A stretch of DNA of 61,140 nt from an uncultured Flavobacteriaceae bacterium (GCA_905479475.1 CAJQMT010000022.1:1-61140), one strand, 5' to 3'. Shown: positions 1 through 8,438, counted from the stretch's first letter. Program-made: numbers and translations. Notes: generated by a model not told the origin, from the letters alone.

Positions 1-416
1 ACCTGTAAATAATTGGGCCAAAATTCATATTTGACAAAAACGGCCATAGTAGGATTTACAATTTTTACAAATTTTTTGGCATTGGCGTGTGTGTCCAAAG
101 GCAAATAACACACCACATCTGCTCCTTTGTAATTTTTTCGAACTTCATATCCTGAGGGAGAAAAAAATGTGAGAACTATTTTACAAGATGAAAATTCTTT
201 CTTCAATTGCTCCATCACAGGACGTCCTTGTTCAAATTCTCCTAGGGAGGCACAATGAAACCAAAAAACCTGATCTTCGGAAGCTATTTTTGTATTCAAA
301 AGTGAGAAAACAGATTTTCGACCTTTGACAAACAAGTGTGTTTTTTTATGAAATATCGCAAGTATCCTTAGGATAAAACCTGAAAAAATAACCATACTAT
401 TATAAATCCATCTCAT
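1..416 (-). CDS. waaA: 3-deoxy-D-manno-octulosonic acid (Kdo) transferase, N-terminal part
   Basis: This is the first 138 codons of a gene that runs off the left edge. The translation starts MRWIYNSMVIFSGF and contains FHCASLGEFEQGRPV, LTFFSPSGYEVRKNYKGAD, LPLDT and VKYEFWPN. These are the conserved N-terminal landmarks of the GT30 Kdo transferase WaaA/KdtA, which adds Kdo to lipid A at the inner membrane. The hydrophobic start is the usual membrane anchor. The catalytic Glu of the family corresponds to the ASLGE glutamate (E58). The C-terminal donor-binding half lies outside the window. The gene lies downstream of rplU-rpmA on the same strand but behind a terminator, so it probably has its own promoter. 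I saw no clear one; the nearest match is an imperfect TACTTTTA just before the ATG. Confidence 0.9.
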   Translation of the reverse strand, partial: MRWIYNSMVIFSGFILRILAIFHKKTHLFVKGRKSVFSLLNTKIASEDQVFWFHCASLGEFEQGRPVMEQLKKEFSSCKIVLTFFSPSGYEVRKNYKGADVVCYLPLDTHANAKKFVKIVNPTMAVFVKYEFWPNYLQ

Positions 417-552
417 GGTTGTAAAAGTAAGGAAAGGAAATGAATTATTGGCTGTTTGAATCTGATCTACTAGCCTCAATAATTGAAAAAAGCAGGCAAA
501 CTTGCTTCGATCAAACACCGAATTCAATTTGTTTTGAACTTCTTGTAATAAA

Positions 553-588
553 ACAAGAAAACTCCCAACCACAAGTGGAAGGGAGTTT
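553..588 (-). terminator. Intrinsic terminator after rplU-rpmA
   Basis: AAACTCCC (559-566) pairs with GGGAGTTT (581-588), and a second stem CCAC/GTGG (569-572, 575-578) lies inside it across symmetric 2-nt internal loops. On the minus strand the stem is followed by a T-rich run. It lies 20 bases past the rpmA stop codon. Confidence 0.8.
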
Positions 589-609
589 CAGATTTAAAAA
601 TCTTATTTC

Positions 610-870
610 TTAAGCTTCAAACGCTTCGATAGAAACGTATGATTTGTTGTCTTTTTTCTTTTGGAATTTTACAACACCATCAACTTTTGCATGCAAAGTA
701 TGATCTTTTCCCATGTAAACGTTTTCACCTGGGTAATGTTTAGTTCCTCTTTGGCGGATGATAATGTTACCTGCTATTGCAGCTTGACCTCCAAAAATTT
801 TAACACCTAATCGTTTCGATTCTGATTCTCTACCATTCTTCGAACTACCGACACCTTTTTTATGAGCCAT
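610..870 (-). CDS. rpmA: 50S ribosomal protein bL27
   Basis: This 86-residue protein begins [24 protein letters not shown] and carries [18 protein letters not shown], the signature of bL27. The N-terminal tail of bL27 reaches towards the peptidyl transferase centre. The N-terminus starts directly with AHKKG, so no Prp-type cleavable leader (as in Firmicutes) is present. It follows rplU by 45 bases in the usual rplU-rpmA order and ends before a strong hairpin terminator. Length and composition are normal for the family. Confidence 0.98.
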   Translation of the reverse strand: MAHKKGVGSSKNGRESESKRLGVKIFGGQAAIAGNIIIRQRGTKHYPGENVYMGKDHTLHAKVDGVVKFQKKKDNKSYVSIEAFEA

Positions 871-915
871 AATTTTTCGATTTTATTTCCTGCTGACGCA
901 GGGATGTGAATAATT

Positions 916-1425
916 TTATTTTTCTTCTTTCTTCGCCGCCGCCTTTTTAGGAGCTGCTTTTTTAGCTGGAGCCTTTTTAGCTGGCGCTTTTTTCTCAGCT
1001 GCTGCTTTTGGAGCTGCTTTTTTAGTCGGAGCTTTTTTGGCTGCTACTTTTTTGGGAGCGGCTGCTTCATCAGAAGCCACTGCTTTCTTAGCTGCTGCTT
1101 TTTTCTTAGCACCCCCTACTGCAATCCCATCAATTTGGATTTCAGTCAAATATTGACGGTGACCATTTTTCTTTTTGTAACCTTTTCTTCTTTTCTTTTT
1201 GAAAACGATTACTTTATCACCTTTCAAGTGACCTAATACTTTCGCCGTTACTTTGGCTCCTTCTATAGCTGGGGCGCCAACTGTTACGTCTTTACCATCG
1301 CTTACTAAAAGAACGTTGTCAAAAGAAACTTTTGATCCTTCTTCGTTTTGCAAACGGTGTACGTAAACCTTTTGGTCTTTCGCTACTTTAAACTGCTGCC
1401 CTGCTATCTCTACAATTGCGTACAT
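916..1425 (-). CDS. rplU: 50S ribosomal protein bL21 with long Lys/Ala/Pro tail
   Basis: Residues 1-103 are a normal bL21: [14 protein letters not shown] at the start, [17 protein letters not shown] in the middle, and the end [10 protein letters not shown]. bL21 binds 23S rRNA in the large subunit. Residues 104-169 are an added low-complexity tail of Lys, Ala and Pro (repeated [11 protein letters not shown] and PKKAAAKK units), resembling histone H1 C-termini. The reading frame is open throughout and the tail ends KKEEK before the stop, so it is part of the gene and not read-through. The tail is probably disordered and nucleic-acid binding (inference). A near-perfect promoter lies 41 bases upstream, and rpmA follows. 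Confidence 0.97.
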   Translation of the reverse strand: MYAIVEIAGQQFKVAKDQKVYVHRLQNEEGSKVSFDNVLLVSDGKDVTVGAPAIEGAKVTAKVLGHLKGDKVIVFKKKRRKGYKKKNGHRQYLTEIQIDGIAVGGAKKKAAAKKAVASDEAAAPKKVAAKKAPTKKAAPKAAAEKKAPAKKAPAKKAAPKKAAAKKEEK

Positions 1426-1465
1426 ATGTTTGTTATTTAAATTTTTGTTTCGTGTAAAACGAGTG

Positions 1466-1495
1466 CAAATATACTTCTTTTTTAGGAATGCACAA
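1466..1495 (-). promoter_or_regulatory. Promoter of rplU-rpmA
   Basis: On the minus strand, TTG (1495-1493), a 19-base spacer and TATATTTG (1473-1466) match the Bacteroidetes primary-sigma consensus (TTG, 17-23 bases, TAnnTTTG) exactly. Transcription would start near 1460, about 35 bases before the rplU ATG. Confidence 0.8.
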
Positions 1496-1607
1496 GTCTT
1501 TCATATCCATTATTTTTTAGTCAGAAATTATTAAAAAACAACTTTCTATGGAAACAAACCTGACCGACTTACAAACACTTCAATTCTTTGCAGAAAAAAA
1601 CATAAAA

Positions 1608-1632
1608 AAGAAAAACCTTCGGGATTTTTTTG
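1608..1632 (-). terminator. Possible terminator after the EamA permease gene
   Basis: AAAAACC (1611-1617) and GGATTTTT (from 1622) form a short stem with a small loop. On the minus strand it reads AAAAATCC, loop, GGTTTTT, followed by T/A-rich sequence. It lies about 45 bases past the permease stop. The rest of 1496-1676 shows no gene that I can support. Confidence 0.5.
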
Positions 1633-1676
1633 CGATTCGTCTGTATGACATACCACTCGAAGAAGGCATTTTCAAT

Positions 1677-2552
1677 CTAAGCATCTCGTTTTTTCTTATT
1701 GACCAAATAAACACCTGTAAACACCACTGAAATGGCAACCATCTGATAAAAAGACAGGCGTTCGCCATCTATGAAACCCCAAGACACTGCGACCACTGTA
1801 ATCAAATAAGTAACAGACGAAGAAAAAACAGGGGTAGATATCTGCACCAATTTATTGAACAACACTTTTGCAAAAGCAGTTCCTAAAAGAGATAATAAAA
1901 AAACATAGCCCAAAGAGTGTTGCACAATTTCTCTTGAAAAATTCAACTCCTCAAAACCTGAAAAAAGCAACACTAGAAAAGCGAAAGGGAATAGTAACAA
2001 AAAACCTCCTGCAGTTATTGCCATAGCATTTGCATCCTGAAGCTTGCTTTTGATAATATTCAAACTCAAAGCGTAGCCGATTGAAGAGAGCAAAATCAAA
2101 AGCGTGTAAAAATAATTTTGATCTGGATTGTTTTCTACGCCACTTAAAATAAGCAGCAAGGTTCCTAAAAGCCCCACAAAGATGCCGATGATTTGTTTTT
2201 TTTGATATGCAAACCCAAAAAAAAGTGCTCCCAATATCATGGTTATCAAAGGGGTCAAAGAGCTCAGTACAGCAGAAACCGAGCTGTCAATTTCGTCAAT
2301 AACAAACGCAAAAAAAAACGCTGGAAAAAAACTTGCAATAAAGGCCACTTGAGCAATAGGCACCCAATGTCTCCTTTCTATTTTTATAATTTTATCAAAA
2401 GCAACTACAAACAACAAGACTCCTGAAATTAAAATTCTCAATGCACCTATTTGAAAAGGAGCAAGTCCGAGCAATGCCTTTTTCATTAAGATGAAAGAAC
2501 TCCCCCAAACAAGTGATATTACACCTAAATACAACCATTTTCTACCTTTCAT
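1677..2552 (-). CDS. EamA/DMT-family membrane transporter
   Basis: This 291-residue protein has about ten hydrophobic helices in two similar halves, the layout of the drug/metabolite transporter (EamA, formerly DUF6) superfamily. The N-terminus contains LYLGVISLVWGSSFILMKKAL, the usual first-helix WGSSF signature. The second half includes SLLGTAFAKVLFNKLVQIS and a C-terminal VYLVNKKKRDA. These proteins export small metabolites or amino acids across the inner membrane, and the substrate cannot be told from sequence. The gene stands alone, with divergent lipoprotein genes upstream and rplU upstream of its own 3' end on the same strand. Confidence 0.88.
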   Translation of the reverse strand: MKGRKWLYLGVISLVWGSSFILMKKALLGLAPFQIGALRILISGVLLFVVAFDKIIKIERRHWVPIAQVAFIASFFPAFFFAFVIDEIDSSVSAVLSSLTPLITMILGALFFGFAYQKKQIIGIFVGLLGTLLLILSGVENNPDQNYFYTLLILLSSIGYALSLNIIKSKLQDANAMAITAGGFLLLFPFAFLVLLFSGFEELNFSREIVQHSLGYVFLLSLLGTAFAKVLFNKLVQISTPVFSSSVTYLITVVAVSWGFIDGERLSFYQMVAISVVFTGVYLVNKKKRDA

Positions 2553-2616
2553 TTCTTCCTTTGTTAAAGATTTTACAAAATTGACTTATTTTTTCGGTAA
2601 ATAGAATTAATCTGCA

Positions 2617-2624
2617 TAAATTTG
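2617..2624 (+). promoter_or_regulatory. Likely -7 element for the lipoprotein/ctaA genes
   Basis: TAAATTTG fits TAnnTTTG and lies 28 bases before the ATG of the HMA lipoprotein gene. No clear TTG is present at the matching -33 position, so it may need an activator or be weak. Confidence 0.45.
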
Positions 2625-2652
2625 TTGGGTAAAATACTAAAGTTTTTAAATC

Positions 2653-3018
2653 ATGAAAACACACAGACTTTTATTCGCTTGCATTCTGTTTTTCACAATG
2701 CTAATCTCATGTAAAAACAGCACAGAAACAAATAAAACCCCAGCTACTCAGGACATTCAAAAAGAAGCCGTCCTAAAAAAAGTAAGCATTGGGATTAAAG
2801 GAATGACATGTCAAATTGGTTGTGCAAAAACCATTGAATCTAAACTTTCAAAAACCGTGGGGATAACCTCTGCCAAAGTTCTTTTTAAAGACAATCTTGG
2901 GGAATTTATTTTTGATACAAATCAAATTTCTGCGGAAGAAATTTCTAAGAGAATTAGTACTATTGGAGATGGATCGCTATACTCCGTGACTGATATGAAA
3001 GAAGTCGACTTAAACTAA
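2653..3018 (+). CDS. Lipoprotein with heavy-metal-associated (HMA) domain
   Basis: This is a 121-residue protein. Residues 1-20 are a lipoprotein signal peptide with lipobox LISC (Cys at about 20), so it should be anchored in a membrane facing the periplasm. From about residue 42 an HMA fold follows: VSIGIKGMTCQIGCAKTIESKL, then VTSAKVLF-type and ISAEEISKRI segments. The metal loop is GMTCQIGCA, with spacing C-x3-C instead of the classical CxxC, a variant common in Bacteroidetes periplasmic HMA proteins. It probably binds Cu(I) or a related soft metal (inference). It is followed after 6 bases by a Cys-rich lipoprotein and then by heme A synthase, so a role in copper handling for respiration is plausible but unproven. 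Confidence 0.85.
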   Translation: MKTHRLLFACILFFTMLISCKNSTETNKTPATQDIQKEAVLKKVSIGIKGMTCQIGCAKTIESKLSKTVGITSAKVLFKDNLGEFIFDTNQISAEEISKRISTIGDGSLYSVTDMKEVDLN

Positions 3019-3024
3019 ACCCTC

Positions 3025-3321
3025 ATGAAACTACTAAAAGGATTGTTTTTGCTTGCTTTTGTTGCCGTACTTTCTATTTCTTGCAAGGAAACTAAAAAAG
3101 AAACAAACGCTAAAATCACAAAAACATGCAACAAAGATTATAAAAAGTCGTGCTGCGTGGTGGCAGAAAAAAAATGTTATACTTCTAAAAAATTGAAAAA
3201 TTCTTATAGTGATAAAGATAGCCCGAAGTGTTTGAAAAAAAAGATCGCATGCAAGACTAAATGTGAGGTAAAAATGACTCAGACTAAAAACGACGGCACG
3301 TGTTGTAAGTCAAAAAAATAA
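3025..3321 (+). CDS. Small Cys/Lys-rich lipoprotein, function unknown
   Basis: This 98-residue protein has a lipoprotein signal peptide (MKLLKGLFLLAFVAVLSISC, lipobox SISC). The mature part is very rich in Lys (about 30%) and holds about ten further Cys, including a CC pair in KSCCVVAEKKC and another in GTCCKSKK. I recognise no named family. The composition suggests metal binding, like metallothionein-type or Cys-rich copper-binding lipoproteins, but this is inference only. It lies 6 bases after the HMA lipoprotein gene and 44 bases before heme A synthase on the same strand, which suggests co-expression. Confidence 0.75.
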   Translation: MKLLKGLFLLAFVAVLSISCKETKKETNAKITKTCNKDYKKSCCVVAEKKCYTSKKLKNSYSDKDSPKCLKKKIACKTKCEVKMTQTKNDGTCCKSKK

Positions 3322-3365
3322 ACAATTCTTTTACGCCAATCCTAAATATTTTAAATTCCATTTTT

Positions 3366-4388
3366 TTGAAGAAACATTTTAAAACCATTGTAAAAGCCGC
3401 TTTGATTTCTGTCTATGTTATTTTTTTAGCAGGATCGATTGTTCGAATGACAGGCTCAGGAATGGGATGTCCAGACTGGCCAAAATGTTTTGGATACTAC
3501 ATTCCTCCCTCTGACGAAGCCGAATTATTGTGGCAACCAGACAAATTGTACAACAAGGGAATGATGATTATTCAAAACGAATCTTTATTAGTCGCTGAAA
3601 AAAACTTTACCAGCTCAGATACTTTCAAAAAAGACCATTGGCAAACCTATACCAAACACGACTATGCCGTTTTCAATGTATACCATACATGGACAGAATA
3701 CATCAACCGGCTTGCATCAGTAATCTCGGGACTCATTTTTCTGTTATTGATCTACACCTCGTTGAAATTTAGAAAAGAAAACAAAATATTAGTATACTTG
3801 TCGTTTGTTGCTTTTTTAGGCATGTTGTTTGAAGCTTGGCTTGGAAAAACAGTCATTGATTCGGTCTTAAAACCATCGACTATTACCATTCATATGGTGG
3901 TTGGACTGCTAATTATTGGACTGCTATTAAAACTCCTCCACTTACTTTCGACAAAAGAAGAAAGATTGATCAGATACAACAAAACCTTTCACTACTTATT
4001 ACTCATTTCCGTTGCCTTCTCAATAATTCAAATTGCAATGGGAACACAGGTAAGACAGTTCGTGGATGAACAAGTAAAACTATTTGGATTTGATAATAAG
4101 CAAATGAGCTTGTACAATCCTAGTATTGTTTTTTATATTCACCGCTCTTTCACAATTGCGATTGTTCTTGTCAATCTTCTTATCTTTTACAAAAATGAAA
4201 CACTGAAATTAAACTTCAGGCTTCCGAAATACATCGTAGGACTTATCATCGTAGAGGCACTGACTGGTATTTTAATGTATTATAGTGATTTCCCTATCGG
4301 AACACAAGCCATCCATTTGGTGTGCGGAGCTATTCTATTTGGTATGCAGTTTTATTTAGTTCTCCAAAACAAATACGCTACAAATTGA
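3366..4388 (+). CDS. ctaA: Heme A synthase (COX15/CtaA family)
   Basis: This 340-residue membrane protein converts heme O to heme A for aa3-type oxidase. It has eight predicted helices in two halves. The N-terminal signature IVRMTGSGMGCPDWPKCFGYY is diagnostic, and the family's heme-ligand histidines are visible as VYHTWTEYINR, ITIHMVVG, FYIHRSF and AIHLVCG. The start is a TTG at 3366, because the next in-frame Met falls inside the conserved core. The partner enzyme heme O synthase (ctaB) and the oxidase genes lie far to the right in the same window. The two lipoproteins just upstream are probably in the same transcript. Confidence 0.93.
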   Translation: MKKHFKTIVKAALISVYVIFLAGSIVRMTGSGMGCPDWPKCFGYYIPPSDEAELLWQPDKLYNKGMMIIQNESLLVAEKNFTSSDTFKKDHWQTYTKHDYAVFNVYHTWTEYINRLASVISGLIFLLLIYTSLKFRKENKILVYLSFVAFLGMLFEAWLGKTVIDSVLKPSTITIHMVVGLLIIGLLLKLLHLLSTKEERLIRYNKTFHYLLLISVAFSIIQIAMGTQVRQFVDEQVKLFGFDNKQMSLYNPSIVFYIHRSFTIAIVLVNLLIFYKNETLKLNFRLPKYIVGLIIVEALTGILMYYSDFPIGTQAIHLVCGAILFGMQFYLVLQNKYATN

Positions 4389-4515
4389 ACAAAGGGTAAA
4401 CAACCATTGTGCAGGCTTTACAGAACTTCGTTTCTTTATTTTGAACAACTTCGTTCTTCTAAAAAACATTACTGGTATTTTTCTGCAAACGGTCTCTTAA
4501 AAAAATAAAAAAGCA

Positions 4516-5082
4516 TCATCGCTTTTCCCATACCAAGGTTTCCATCAGATGTATGATGTCTTTTCTGAGATGTGCGACTGCTGGATATAAAGAATCGTAG
4601 TTGGGACGAGCGTAAAAATAGAGGGCTCCTGTAATGAAGTTTGCAACGGAATCTGTCGCATGAAACTGAATTTGAGTCGCTGTATTCCCATAGACTTCAT
4701 ACATTTTACCATAGACCTTATTTGTAGTATTTTCATAAGGAACAGCTTGTATGTCATCCGCTTTGATTGCGTGCTTGAAAGTTAATTTTTCGGCATCTTG
4801 AAGCAAAGCACGGAGATTCTTTTTGACTGGGGAATAGGTCAATACTAAAGTTGCTTTCAGGGAAGGATACTTGAGATCAATCCAATCGCGATTTCTTTTC
4901 TCTACCACGATTGCATTTGAGTTGTAAAAAAAGGAAAAACGTCCTCTTTTTTGAAAAAAATTGTGGGTCGCTTCGGGGTATTCTAACCGCAAAAAAGCGC
5001 TCGGCTTGGGTAATGTATCCTCTTCGCACGAAAAAAGGATACTGCTAAAAAGAAGAAATGTGATGAACCTAATTTTTAACAT
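4516..5082 (-). CDS. gldD: Gliding motility lipoprotein GldD
   Basis: This 188-residue lipoprotein has a signal peptide ending in LFSC (Cys about 19) and the GldD signature PKPSAFLRLEYPEATH right after it. GldD is one of the lipoproteins needed for gliding motility in Flavobacterium johnsoniae and is linked to the type IX secretion apparatus. I chose the ATG at 5082 over an in-frame TTG at 5091. The gene overlaps the end of gldE by 14 bases, the standard gldE-gldD coupling, so the two are surely co-translated. The C-terminus (LRKDIIHLMETLVWEKR) is also typical. The 127 bases between its stop and ctaA hold no gene. Confidence 0.93.
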   Translation of the reverse strand: MLKIRFITFLLFSSILFSCEEDTLPKPSAFLRLEYPEATHNFFQKRGRFSFFYNSNAIVVEKRNRDWIDLKYPSLKATLVLTYSPVKKNLRALLQDAEKLTFKHAIKADDIQAVPYENTTNKVYGKMYEVYGNTATQIQFHATDSVANFITGALYFYARPNYDSLYPAVAHLRKDIIHLMETLVWEKR

Positions 5083-6379
5083 TTTTAACAATGGTTACTT
5101 TTAGTTGCTTCAATCTTTTCCGATCCACTGCCTCTACTGTAAATAAATAGTTTTCAAAAGAAATTTTTTCTTGCTTTTTCGGAAACCTCCCCGAAATTTC
5201 CAAAATAAACCCAGCCAAGGTCTCTGCTTCTCCTTTGAGTTCTTCAAAAGGGGCTTCGTCAATTTCCAAAACTCTGTAAAAATCTTTCAAAACAGTTTTT
5301 CCTTCAAAAATATAATTGTTGGCATCTAATTTTGAATAGGAAAGATCGTCTGCATCAAACTCATCGCTAATATCTCCTACAATTTCCTCAATAACATCTT
5401 CCAAAGTCACCAAACCACTTGTCCCTCCGTATTCGTCTACCACAATAGCTAAGTGATTTTTCTTCTCTTGAAAATCTGCAAGTAAATCATCTAATTTTTT
5501 ATTTTCCGGAACAAAATAAGGAGAACGGATCAACGTCTGCCAATTGAAATCTTTTTTGGTAATATGGGGTAACAAATCTTTTGCATACAGTACCCCTATG
5601 ATTTCATCAATATTTTCATGGTAAATGGGATTTCTCGAAAAGCCATTGGTGGTAATTTTGCTCAACACCTCTTTAAAAGATTCATCATCAGCAATTGCAA
5701 ATATATCGATACGGGGTTTCATAACTTGTACCGTCTCCGTATTTCCAAAAGCTACAATTCCTTCCAAAATATTTTTTTCATCTTTTGTAGTCGCATCATC
5801 TGAAGTCAACTCCAATGCTTGCGAAAGTTTTTCGACTGAAAAATCATTGTTCTTTCGAGCCAATCGTCTTTCTACCAACCCTGTCATACTCGTCAACAAA
5901 TAACTGACCGGAGACAACAAGCGATCCAAAAGATGAATCGGGCTACACATCTTTTTGGCGAATTTCGCTGCATTTCTAGTTGCATAGACTTTGGGCAATA
6001 CTTCTCCAAACAACAAAATAAGAAATGTAATCAGAATAACTTCTATTAAAAAACGAATGCGTTCCTCTAACTCATTTAAAAAGAAAGCCCCCAAAGAAGC
6101 AAATAACAATACAATCAAAATATTGATAAAATTGTTCGCAATCAAAATGGTTGCCAATAATTTTTTAGGCTTTTCTAAAAGTCCTGAGATGATATCACAT
6201 TGTCTTGCATTTGTTTTAGAAAGTTTTTCAAGATCTGTTTTTGAAAGTGAAAAAAAAGCGACTTCTGTACCCGAAATCAATGCGGAGGATATCAATAATA
6301 AAAACAAACCTATTGTTTGAACAATGACTGCTACATCATTGGAAGTGTCTGCAAAATTTAGAATGGGTTCTGGGTCCAA
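5069..6379 (-). CDS. gldE: Gliding motility-associated membrane protein GldE
   Basis: This is a 436-residue protein of the CNNM/CorC (HlyC) family. Residues 1-190 form the DUF21 membrane domain with four hydrophobic segments (including LISSALISGTEVAFFSLSK and LLFGEVLPKVYATRN). Residues 210-325 are a CBS pair (VMKPRIDIFAI; HLAIVVDEYGGTSGLVTLEDVIEEI), and the last 90 residues are a CorC-type C-terminal domain. In F. johnsoniae, GldE supports GldD function. The start is a TTG giving MDPEPILNF. No ATG exists in frame between the ssb stop and this point, and MDP is the expected N-terminus. It is 11 bases downstream of ssb. Confidence 0.93.
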   Translation of the reverse strand: MDPEPILNFADTSNDVAVIVQTIGLFLLLISSALISGTEVAFFSLSKTDLEKLSKTNARQCDIISGLLEKPKKLLATILIANNFINILIVLLFASLGAFFLNELEERIRFLIEVILITFLILLFGEVLPKVYATRNAAKFAKKMCSPIHLLDRLLSPVSYLLTSMTGLVERRLARKNNDFSVEKLSQALELTSDDATTKDEKNILEGIVAFGNTETVQVMKPRIDIFAIADDESFKEVLSKITTNGFSRNPIYHENIDEIIGVLYAKDLLPHITKKDFNWQTLIRSPYFVPENKKLDDLLADFQEKKNHLAIVVDEYGGTSGLVTLEDVIEEIVGDISDEFDADDLSYSKLDANNYIFEGKTVLKDFYRVLEIDEAPFEELKGEAETLAGFILEISGRFPKKQEKISFENYLFTVEAVDRKRLKQLKVTIVKNVKN

Positions 6380-6390
6380 TATTTTTATTT

Positions 6391-6810
6391 TTAAAATGGC
6401 AAATCACCTTCTATGTCGGCAGAACTGCTTTCAGATTCCTCTTTTAAGGAATTAGATGATGGGGTATTTGACGCATTCGGTACAGACAAAAAAGTCATAT
6501 CACCAACATGTATTTCTGTTGTATATCTTTTAACCCCTTCTTGTTCCCATTGGCGGGTTTTTATTCTTCCTTCACAATATACCTTGTCTCCTTTTTTCAA
6601 ATACTTTTCACAGATTTCAGCGAGTTTGTTGCGAACCACAATATTGTGCCATTCGGTAGTTACAACTTTTTCTGAGGTCTGTTTGTTCGTATAACTTTCA
6701 TTTGTTGCTACAGGAAAACGCCCAATTGCACCACCCCCTTCGAAATAGTGAACTTTTACTTCATCTCCCAAATGCCCTATCAGCATTACTTTATTCAATG
6801 TTCCTGCCAT
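6391..6810 (-). CDS. ssb: Single-stranded DNA-binding protein
   Basis: This 139-residue protein has an OB fold beginning MAGTLNKVMLIGHLGDEVKVHYFEGG and containing TEWHNIVVRNKLAEICEKYLKKGDKVYCEGRIKTR. The acidic C-terminal tip is DIEGDLPF, the partner-docking peptide of bacterial SSB. It acts in replication and repair. It sits between mutY and gldE, the order seen in many flavobacteria. A minus-strand TATTTTTG (6825-6818) lies just upstream but very close to the ATG, so I do not call it a firm promoter. Confidence 0.97.
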   Translation of the reverse strand: MAGTLNKVMLIGHLGDEVKVHYFEGGGAIGRFPVATNESYTNKQTSEKVVTTEWHNIVVRNKLAEICEKYLKKGDKVYCEGRIKTRQWEQEGVKRYTTEIHVGDMTFLSVPNASNTPSSNSLKEESESSSADIEGDLPF

Positions 6811-6907
6811 AACTATCCAAAAATAATCAAAATATAAACACCTTGTACTTTTTTAGTTTATTTGTTCTACTTTGAAGCTTATATTTTTACAATTCAATAA
6901 ATGTGGG

Positions 6908-7957
6908 TTACAAAAACGGGTTTTCAAATTTTTCTAAAAATTTGTGAATTATTCTAGGCACCGCAAAATCTTCTATTTCTTCCCAAGGAATTAATAGCTC
7001 TTCTTCAAAAGTTCCTTTGACCAACCAAAATTTCACATACAAATGCTGGTGTGACAATTTGTGTACCCATTCTTTTGAATTGAACAGTTGGACGACAACT
7101 TCTTCTTTTTTTAAAAGCGGTGACAATTCAGAATGCGACAATAGTGTATCCATTTCGATGGATGTTCCTGATTCAACCAAAGGAAATTGAAATAAATTTT
7201 CCCAAATTCCTTTTCCCGTACGCTGCACTATTTTAGTATTTCCTTCTTCGGAAAGCAATACTACAAAATTAAAATACCTTTTTTTAATTTTTATTTTTTT
7301 CTCTTTCACCGGGAGTAAAGCTATTTTCTTTTGATGAAATGCAACACACTTGTATTGAAGCAGACAGCTGTCACAATTGGGTTTTTGAGGCTTGCATTGA
7401 ATAGCTCCAAAATCCATAATGGCTTGATTGTACAATCCGGGATCCTCTTTGTACATGACTAATTGTGCCAACTCTTTGAATTCTTTGATTCCTTTTGATG
7501 AATTTATAGGGGTTTCCACACCAAAAAAACGGGACAATACTCGATAGACATTTCCATCCACTACAGCTTTTACTTCTCCATAGCAGATAGATGCGATGGC
7601 GGAGGCCGTATAATCTCCTACCCCTTTGAGCAAGAGCAAATCCTGATAGCTTTCAGGAAACTTTCCGTTCAATTCATTGACAATATACTTTGCAGAAAAG
7701 TGCAAATTGCGCGCTCTCGAATAATACCCCAAACCTTGCCAAAGCTTTAAAACACGTTTCTCTTCTGCACTTGCCAAATCAAAAACAGTAGGAAACTCCT
7801 TTGTAAACTTTGCATAATAAGAGCTTCCTTGCGCCACTCTGGTCTGTTGAAGAATAATTTCAGACAGCCAGACCCAATAAGGATCTTTGCTTTTTCGCCA
7901 TGGCAAGTCTCTTTTATTTTCTAAATACCACGATACTAAATGGTTACAAAAATCCAT
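6908..7957 (-). CDS. mutY: A/G-specific adenine glycosylase MutY
   Basis: This 349-residue protein removes adenine mispaired with 8-oxoguanine. The catalytic Glu is in WLSEIILQQTRV. The helix-hairpin-helix reads LLKGVGDYTASAIASICYG and leads to the catalytic Asp in AVVDGNVYRVLSR. The 4Fe-4S ligands are intact with spacing C-x6-C-x2-C-x5-C (CKPQKPNCDSCLLQYKC). The last 120 residues are the NUDIX-like 8-oxoG recognition domain, weakly conserved as usual. It is divergent from the HU gene, and the 133-base gap must hold promoters for both. It heads the mutY-ssb-gldE-gldD group. Confidence 0.96.
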   Translation of the reverse strand: MDFCNHLVSWYLENKRDLPWRKSKDPYWVWLSEIILQQTRVAQGSSYYAKFTKEFPTVFDLASAEEKRVLKLWQGLGYYSRARNLHFSAKYIVNELNGKFPESYQDLLLLKGVGDYTASAIASICYGEVKAVVDGNVYRVLSRFFGVETPINSSKGIKEFKELAQLVMYKEDPGLYNQAIMDFGAIQCKPQKPNCDSCLLQYKCVAFHQKKIALLPVKEKKIKIKKRYFNFVVLLSEEGNTKIVQRTGKGIWENLFQFPLVESGTSIEMDTLLSHSELSPLLKKEEVVVQLFNSKEWVHKLSHQHLYVKFWLVKGTFEEELLIPWEEIEDFAVPRIIHKFLEKFENPFL

Positions 7958-8040
7958 CTTTTTAATTTATGTATGCAATATTACATTATTTATTCGTTTA
8001 ATTTTTAATGATTTCATTTTTCAAAATTGATTAATTATCA

Positions 8041-8048
8041 TACCTTTG
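8041..8048 (+). promoter_or_regulatory. -7 promoter element of the HU gene
   Basis: TACCTTTG fits TAnnTTTG and lies 42 bases before the HU ATG. The matching upstream box is only TTTT at the expected distance. Confidence 0.5.
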
Positions 8049-8090
8049 CGGTCTGAATTTTTTTTAAACACACTAGAAAAATAGAATAAA

Positions 8091-8381
8091 ATGACAAAAG
8101 CGGATATTGTATCAAGTATTGCAGACAAGTCGGGTATTGAAAAGGCAGATGTATTGGCCACTGTAGAAGCATTTATGAGTGAAGTAAAAGGTGCTTTGGA
8201 AAACGGAAACAACGTCTACTTAAGAGGTTTTGGAAGCTTCATTATCAAAACAAGAGCAGAAAAAACAGGAAGAAATATTTCTAAAAACACGACCATTAAA
8301 ATCCCTGCGCACAACATTCCAGCTTTTAAGCCAGCAAAAACTTTTGCAGAAGGAGTAAAGAAAAAGGTATTAGTAAAATAA
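8091..8381 (+). CDS. hup: DNA-binding protein HU
   Basis: This 96-residue histone-like protein starts MTKADIVSSIADKSGIEKADV. The core GNNVYLRGFGSFIIKTRAEKTGRNISKNTTIKIPAHNIPAFKPAKTF is the HU beta-arm with the conserved GRNI and intercalating IP prolines. It bends and compacts DNA. It is slightly longer than E. coli HU (90) through a short Lys-rich end. The small basic protein gene follows 57 bases later, probably on the same transcript because no terminator lies between them. Confidence 0.97.
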   Translation: MTKADIVSSIADKSGIEKADVLATVEAFMSEVKGALENGNNVYLRGFGSFIIKTRAEKTGRNISKNTTIKIPAHNIPAFKPAKTFAEGVKKKVLVK

Positions 8382-8438
8382 ATACTAGTAAATTATTAAC
8401 CAAATCTGATGATTTCAGATTTATAAAAACGTATCATT

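Noticed and set aside
1548-1730. Open frame of 60 codons on the plus strand overlapping the EamA gene end
   Set aside because: It overlaps the end of the permease antisense, contains the terminator-like hairpin and has no recognisable protein features.
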